Under the pieces are notes generated by a model. That model saw only the letters and a program-made list of their open reading frames with translations, was not told where the DNA came from and made no database searches. A stretch of DNA of 64,000 nucleotides from the NCBI GenBank assembly GCA_028866715.1, contig JAGWHO010000002.1:45906-109905 (forward strand). Direction: 5' to 3'. The number at the start of each line of letters is the position of its first letter. The stretch's first letter is position 1. The stretch is from Microcaldota archaeon (GTDB lineage: Archaea > Micrarchaeota > Micrarchaeia > Micrarchaeales > Micrarchaeaceae). Positions 60,906 to 64,000 of this stretch are shown here, piece by piece. Position numbers and translations under genes: made by a program.

Positions 60906-60957
60906 CTTTCCATGATAGATAGTGGGCGAAGGATTATATTATTGCTACGAGTAGCGC
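60906..60957 (+). repeat. Direct repeat, left copy, flanking the AbiE pair
   Basis: The first 39 bases (60906-60944) match 62409-62447 at 37 positions; weaker similarity continues to about 60957. The left copy covers the start of the phosphoesterase gene and its upstream region. Confidence 0.85.
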
Positions 60958-60998
60958 CTGCACGGCAAGCCCAAAGATATTTATGTATTGTCATTCCT

Positions 60999-61018
60999 AT
61001 ATAACAATATAGTTATAT
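60999..61018 (+). promoter_or_regulatory. Inverted repeat in the AbiE promoter
   Basis: ATATAAC-AATATA-GTTATAT, perfect 7-bp inverted repeat over a TATA-like segment, about 22 bases before the AbiEi ATG. AbiEi antitoxins bind such repeats to repress their own operon. Confidence 0.5.
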
Positions 61019-61039
61019 TGGGGTGATATTATTAAGGAG

Positions 61040-61603
61040 ATGCAGCTTTATCAGATAAGGGATCGCGCGATGGCGTCAAAGAGGGCGGTATACTCCGTGC
61101 AGCAGCTATCCAATCTCACCGGGAGGTCAAAGGCGGTATCGACAGTGTACCTGTCAAGATTGGTCAAGAAGGGGCTCGCTGCCAAGGTAATGAAGGGAAC
61201 AATCTCATTTGTAGACGATGACTTCGTAATCGCGACGCAGCTCGTCGAGCCATCTTACATATCGTTGAACTCTGCCCTGCTGTTCCATGGGGTAATACAG
61301 CAGGTGCCCAAGACGATAGAATGCGTAACAAGCAGGAACTCGCTTAGGCATAAGGGCATAGGGGCAGTGTACCATAAAATTCCTAAAGGCCTGTTTTTCG
61401 GATACAAAAGACACAGCAAGGCGGGCAGCTACGTATTCGTCGCCGAGCCGGAGAAGGCAGTGATAGACGGCATATATCTGAACGTATATCAGGATAAGGA
61501 TGTGGAGGAGCTTATCGCAAGACTGAGCCGCCCCCGCCTTTTGGCGCTGGCTTTGGCGTTCGACGGGAGGGGGAGCAAAAAGATAAGGTCGATGATAAAG
61601 TGA
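61040..61603 (+). CDS. AbiEi-family antitoxin
   Basis: 187-aa protein with an N-terminal winged-helix DNA-binding part (VYSVQQLSNLTGRSKAVSTV, YLSRLVKKGLAAKVMKGT) and an AbiEi C-terminal domain (PSYISLNSALLFHGVIQQVP, VFVAEPEKAVIDGIYLN). It is expected to neutralise AbiEii and repress the operon. It overlaps the toxin gene by 4 bases (ATGA-type coupling). Start ATG 61040 is preceded directly by aaggag; ATG 61070 is also possible. Confidence 0.85.
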   Translation: MQLYQIRDRAMASKRAVYSVQQLSNLTGRSKAVSTVYLSRLVKKGLAAKVMKGTISFVDDDFVIATQLVEPSYISLNSALLFHGVIQQVPKTIECVTSRNSLRHKGIGAVYHKIPKGLFFGYKRHSKAGSYVFVAEPEKAVIDGIYLNVYQDKDVEELIARLSRPRLLALALAFDGRGSKKIRSMIK

Positions 61604-62379
61604 TCAGCAAAGAAGAACTGCTTGAGATAGCAAAGCTGATGGGGCTCAGACCATGGCAGCAGGAGAAGCACTACCTGCAGCATCTCGCCCTTGACATCAT
61701 GGCAGAGGAGCCTCTGGTTTTCAAGGGCGGGACGTATCTCTGGTTTTCGCACGGTCTCGACCGGTTCTCCGAAGACCTTGACTTTACCGCCTCAGAGAAT
61801 CTCACGCACAATATTGCGGAGAGGGTGTCTAGGGGCCTCGGGCTTTTCGGAGTCGAGAACGCGATAAAGCCCATAAAGGACAATGAGGCTGCTGTTTCGT
61901 TCAGGATCAGCGCAAAAGGCCCACTCAACACAGCGAAGATAGACGAATGCGTGATATACGTGGAAATCAGCAAAAGGGAGCGGATACTCGAGAAGCCGCT
62001 GCCGATAAAGCTCGATTACCCCGCATATTCCCTACCAATAAAGACAATACCTGGCATGGCCCTCGAAGAGGTGGCGGCAGAAAAGGTCCGTGCCATATTT
62101 ACAAGAAAAAAGGCAAGGGACATGCACGATCTGAACTATCTGGTAACTAAAAAAGGGGTAAGGTTCGATAAGGGCATGGTAAATTCGAAGCTCAGGTATT
62201 ACAGGTTCGAATTCTCCACAGACCTGTTCCTAAAGAATATTTCAGCCATGCGCGGATATTATAGCAGGGAGCTCAAGAGCCTGGTGTTCGGCGAGCTGCC
62301 CAGGTTCGATGATGTAAAGGGCAACCTGGCTGACTGGGTATCCGACAAAGGGTCTGACAACCTGCCTAGGGCGCATTAG
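61600..62379 (+). CDS. AbiEii-family nucleotidyltransferase toxin
   Basis: 259-aa DNA-polymerase-beta-fold nucleotidyltransferase. The signature LVFKGGTYLWFSHGLDRFSE followed by DLDFTASEN carries the G-G and D-x-D active site; ALEEVAAEKVRAIFTRKKAR with DMHDLNYL is the second family block. AbiE is a type IV toxin-antitoxin and phage-abortive module. The gene is complete. Start GTG/ATG choice: coupled ATG-like start at 61600. Confidence 0.87.
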   Translation: MISKEELLEIAKLMGLRPWQQEKHYLQHLALDIMAEEPLVFKGGTYLWFSHGLDRFSEDLDFTASENLTHNIAERVSRGLGLFGVENAIKPIKDNEAAVSFRISAKGPLNTAKIDECVIYVEISKRERILEKPLPIKLDYPAYSLPIKTIPGMALEEVAAEKVRAIFTRKKARDMHDLNYLVTKKGVRFDKGMVNSKLRYYRFEFSTDLFLKNISAMRGYYSRELKSLVFGELPRFDDVKGNLADWVSDKGSDNLPRAH

Positions 62380-62408
62380 GGCCAGGCAGGCTTACGTAAT
62401 GCCAGGTT

Positions 62409-62460
62409 CTTTCCATGATAGCTAATGGGCGAAGGATTATATTATTGATATGAGAAGCGC
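62409..62460 (+). repeat. Direct repeat, right copy, flanking the AbiE pair
   Basis: Second copy of the 60906-60957 sequence (37 of the first 39 positions identical). It runs into the ATG of the M50 protease gene at 62450. Confidence 0.85.
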
Positions 62461-63550
62461 ATCAATGGTGGAACTCTCCCCGTATGTCGGCCGTATCGCA
62501 GGCATAAGGATCCAGCTGCACTGGTCGTTCATACTGCTTCTTGTCGGCATATTCCTACTGACAAGCATCTACCTCTTCACAGTATGGGTCCTGCTGTTCC
62601 TGTGCGTGCTTGTGCACGAGCTCGCGCACTCGCTCCTGGCGAAGCGCAACAACATCCCTGTCAAGAAGATAATCCTATACCCGTTCGGCGGAGGCTCGAT
62701 AATAGACTTCGAGAGGGTCAAGCCGTCAATGGAGTACAATATATCAATAATCGGCCCGGTCTCAAGCCTGGTGCTTGCCGCCATATTCGGCGCGGCTTCG
62801 CTATACGCCCCAACAGGCACCATTCAGAGCACCCTCCAACTGTTGTTCGCGCTCAACGTATTCCTCGGAGTATTCAACATACTCCCGTGGTTCCCATTGG
62901 ACGGTGGCAGGGCGCTGAGGAGCTACCTCCAGAAGAGCAGGAGCTTCTTTGACGCTACGAAGCTTGCAGTGAACGTGAGCAAGATAGTCACGATACTTTT
63001 CATAATAGGCACGATAGTGTATGTCGCGCTAATACCCGGGTCGTTTGCATACAAGGAGTTCATCGTGCTCTTCGACATAATAATAGGGATGTTCATCTAC
63101 GACGGCGCCCGCGCCGAGCTCAGGCTGGCATACGTCAAAACCAACATAACCGCGCTCAAGGCAAAGGACGCCATGAGCAGGAACTTCACTGTAGTAAAGC
63201 CCACCGCGCACATACACTCGATATACGAGGCCATGCTCAAGCACGATGCCAATATAATCCTTTTCAAGGAAGGCGGCGAGGTAAAGACCGTTTCGCACAA
63301 GAAAGTCCAGTCCCTTGCAATGAACCCTGCAAAGCGCAACGACAGCGTGGCACGGTTCGGCATGGCAATATCCCAAGTAGAGCCGAACGACCCGCTGTTC
63401 ACAGGGATAGAGCGCATGAACACGAACGACACCAGCATTGCCGCAGTGCTCAGCAAAGGCAGGCCAGTTGGCGTCCTGCTCATGCCGCACATAGAATCCG
63501 TAGTGGCGCTGTACCTCTCCAAGCGTCGTCATAGGAACCTGACAAGCTAA
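62450..63550 (+). CDS. M50-family site-2-type zinc metalloprotease with C-terminal domain
   Basis: 366-aa intramembrane protease. HExxH motif in LFLCVLVHELAHSLLAKRN (about residue 55) and the second metal motif VFNILPWFPLDGGRALRS (about 140) lie in hydrophobic helices; about six membrane segments. The C-terminal 130 residues (ALKAKDAMSRNFTVV, IHSIYEAMLKHDANIILFK) look like a degenerate CBS pair. ATG 62450 or 62465 (MVELSPYVG). Its upstream region is part of the repeat that brackets the AbiE module. Confidence 0.9.
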   Translation: MRSASMVELSPYVGRIAGIRIQLHWSFILLLVGIFLLTSIYLFTVWVLLFLCVLVHELAHSLLAKRNNIPVKKIILYPFGGGSIIDFERVKPSMEYNISIIGPVSSLVLAAIFGAASLYAPTGTIQSTLQLLFALNVFLGVFNILPWFPLDGGRALRSYLQKSRSFFDATKLAVNVSKIVTILFIIGTIVYVALIPGSFAYKEFIVLFDIIIGMFIYDGARAELRLAYVKTNITALKAKDAMSRNFTVVKPTAHIHSIYEAMLKHDANIILFKEGGEVKTVSHKKVQSLAMNPAKRNDSVARFGMAISQVEPNDPLFTGIERMNTNDTSIAAVLSKGRPVGVLLMPHIESVVALYLSKRRHRNLTS

Positions 63551-63576
63551 AATTCTTTTGGATTTACATTACCTAA

Positions 63577-63605
63577 GCGCAGGCGACTTTGGCGGCCACC
63601 TGCGC
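63577..63605 (+). repeat. Hairpin upstream of the partial transposase
   Basis: GCGCAGG (63577-63583) and CCTGCGC (63599-63605) form a 7-bp stem; an outer TTACAT/ATGTAA pair (63563-63568, 63613-63618) encloses it. It may be an IS end or a terminator for the protease gene. Confidence 0.45.
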
Positions 63606-63618
63606 AGAGGCAGATGTA

Positions 63619-64000
63619 ATGGAGATAGAGAACCTAAGAAATAAAATACGAGAGGTAGACGCAGTTGCACGAGTTGTCGTGCAGAACTTGGGACATACGA
63701 AGAAGTTTGCAAAGCACGTCGTTGCATTTGCAATAAAACAGATAGAGCATCTTACCGATGAGAAACTCGCGAAGTTTGTCGGCACAAATGAGATTGGCAG
63801 AGAGATAGGGTACAGTAGTATACCTAATCCCACCACGTTCTCGAAATTCAGGGAACGCGCTGAACCAGAACTATTTGAATTGGTTGCAAATCTTGTATTG
63901 GCACTAAAGTACAAGGATAAAACGATAAGATTGGTTGCGCAAGACAGTACCGACATCGATGCCTATTCGAAAAAAGACGGAGACGCAAAATGGGGCGTGA
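63619..64000 (+). CDS. DDE-type transposase (IS5/IS4-like), 3' end outside the window
   Basis: 127 codons are visible and the frame is open to the window edge. EIGREIGYSSIPNPTTFSKF (an N-terminal DUF772-like pattern) is followed by LVAQDSTDIDAYSKKDGDAK with WGV, the first catalytic Asp region of IS5/IS1182-like transposases. It starts at ATG 63619. The full element and its right end lie beyond the window. Confidence 0.82.
   Translation, partial: MEIENLRNKIREVDAVARVVVQNLGHTKKFAKHVVAFAIKQIEHLTDEKLAKFVGTNEIGREIGYSSIPNPTTFSKFRERAEPELFELVANLVLALKYKDKTIRLVAQDSTDIDAYSKKDGDAKWGV

Larger units (their letters stand above)
59594..60913 (-). pseudogene. Calcineurin-like phosphoesterase gene interrupted by an IS element
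   Basis: After removal of 60101-60700 the two parts join in frame to a 239-aa metallophosphoesterase (ICC-like, archaeal). The N-part (MERIKFLYNEPAAIISADGV, VVGDIHIGLERE, MIILGDI) and the C-part (KNSILFPDAYDSRSIK, VVVAGNHDAHLG, FVHGDKRPSA, YVITAHNHVAV) together carry every metal motif. In the assembled state neither part is complete, so the gene is knocked out. The start ATG 60913 lies inside the left copy of the AbiE-flanking direct repeat. Confidence 0.85.

Noticed and set aside
62380..62449. Start of a second truncated phosphoesterase gene near 62409
   Set aside because: The similarity to the phosphoesterase start is only the 39-52 bp repeat and no coding continuation follows.
1..64000. 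CRISPR arrays
   Set aside because: No series of regularly spaced short direct repeats was seen; the repeats present are DGR, promoter and AbiE-flanking copies.

Overview
This window is archaeal. It encodes a group II chaperonin (thermosome), prefoldin beta, eL14 and eL34, an RNA polymerase Rpb6/RpoK subunit, archaeal-type adenylate and cytidylate kinases, aTrm56, isopentenyl phosphate kinase, geranylgeranyl-reductase-like flavoproteins, an intron-bearing tRNA-Trp and a box C/D sRNA. A bacterial-type GyrA, a nuoABCD block, a SUF operon with an intein in sufB and mostly leaderless promoters (TATA-like boxes about 35-40 nt before ATG) fit a DPANN-like lineage, most plausibly Micrarchaeota. The lineage is an inference from gene content, not from a marker tree.

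Layout. 1-15 kb: gyrA (5' truncated by the window), trm56, an Lhr-type helicase, a secreted repeat protein, dtdA, nuoA-B-C-D, prefoldin beta, a DHH phosphoesterase, a 604-aa repeat/HTH protein and an Mre11-like nuclease. 15-20 kb: a diversified target gene (VP1), then the conserved block eL14-cmk-eL34-small membrane protein-DUF106-adkA-thermosome on the minus strand. 20-37 kb: an unrecognised P-loop ATPase, an Mrp ATPase, a single-OB protein, envelope genes (flippase-like, GT4, sulfatase-fold, DUF929, PAP2), tRNA-Trp, Nudix, HAD, IPK, carbamate kinase, proline dehydrogenase, tRNA-Gln, a transporter, a flavoprotein and a box C/D sRNA. 37-44 kb: AlaX and sufB(intein)-sufD-HTH-sufC-sufS-sufU. 44-55 kb: membrane proteins, an aldehyde dehydrogenase likely to act after proline dehydrogenase, an Lrp regulator, methyltransferases around a gutted MFS gene, PAC2, tRNA-Leu, a geranylgeranyl reductase and rpoK.

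55-64 kb is an accessory island: a HEPN/MNT pair, a diversity-generating retroelement (DGR), an IS200/IS605 element inserted in a phosphoesterase gene, an AbiEi/AbiEii pair bracketed by a direct repeat, an M50 protease and the start of another transposase gene.

The main result is the DGR. One reverse transcriptase (58538-59586, frame broken at a run of ten G) follows two different template repeats. TR2 (58412-58504) matches the variable region of VP3 (57922-58014) with 16 differences, every one at a template adenine. TR1 (57262-57357) matches VP2 (56734-56820) and also VP1 (15745-15855), about 42 kb away. Both template cassettes share an upstream leader with a hairpin at the same place, and the three target genes, plus the P-loop ATPase at 20373, share an extended promoter. 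This gives a two-template, three-target system with one remote target and predicted intracellular, non-C-terminal variable regions.
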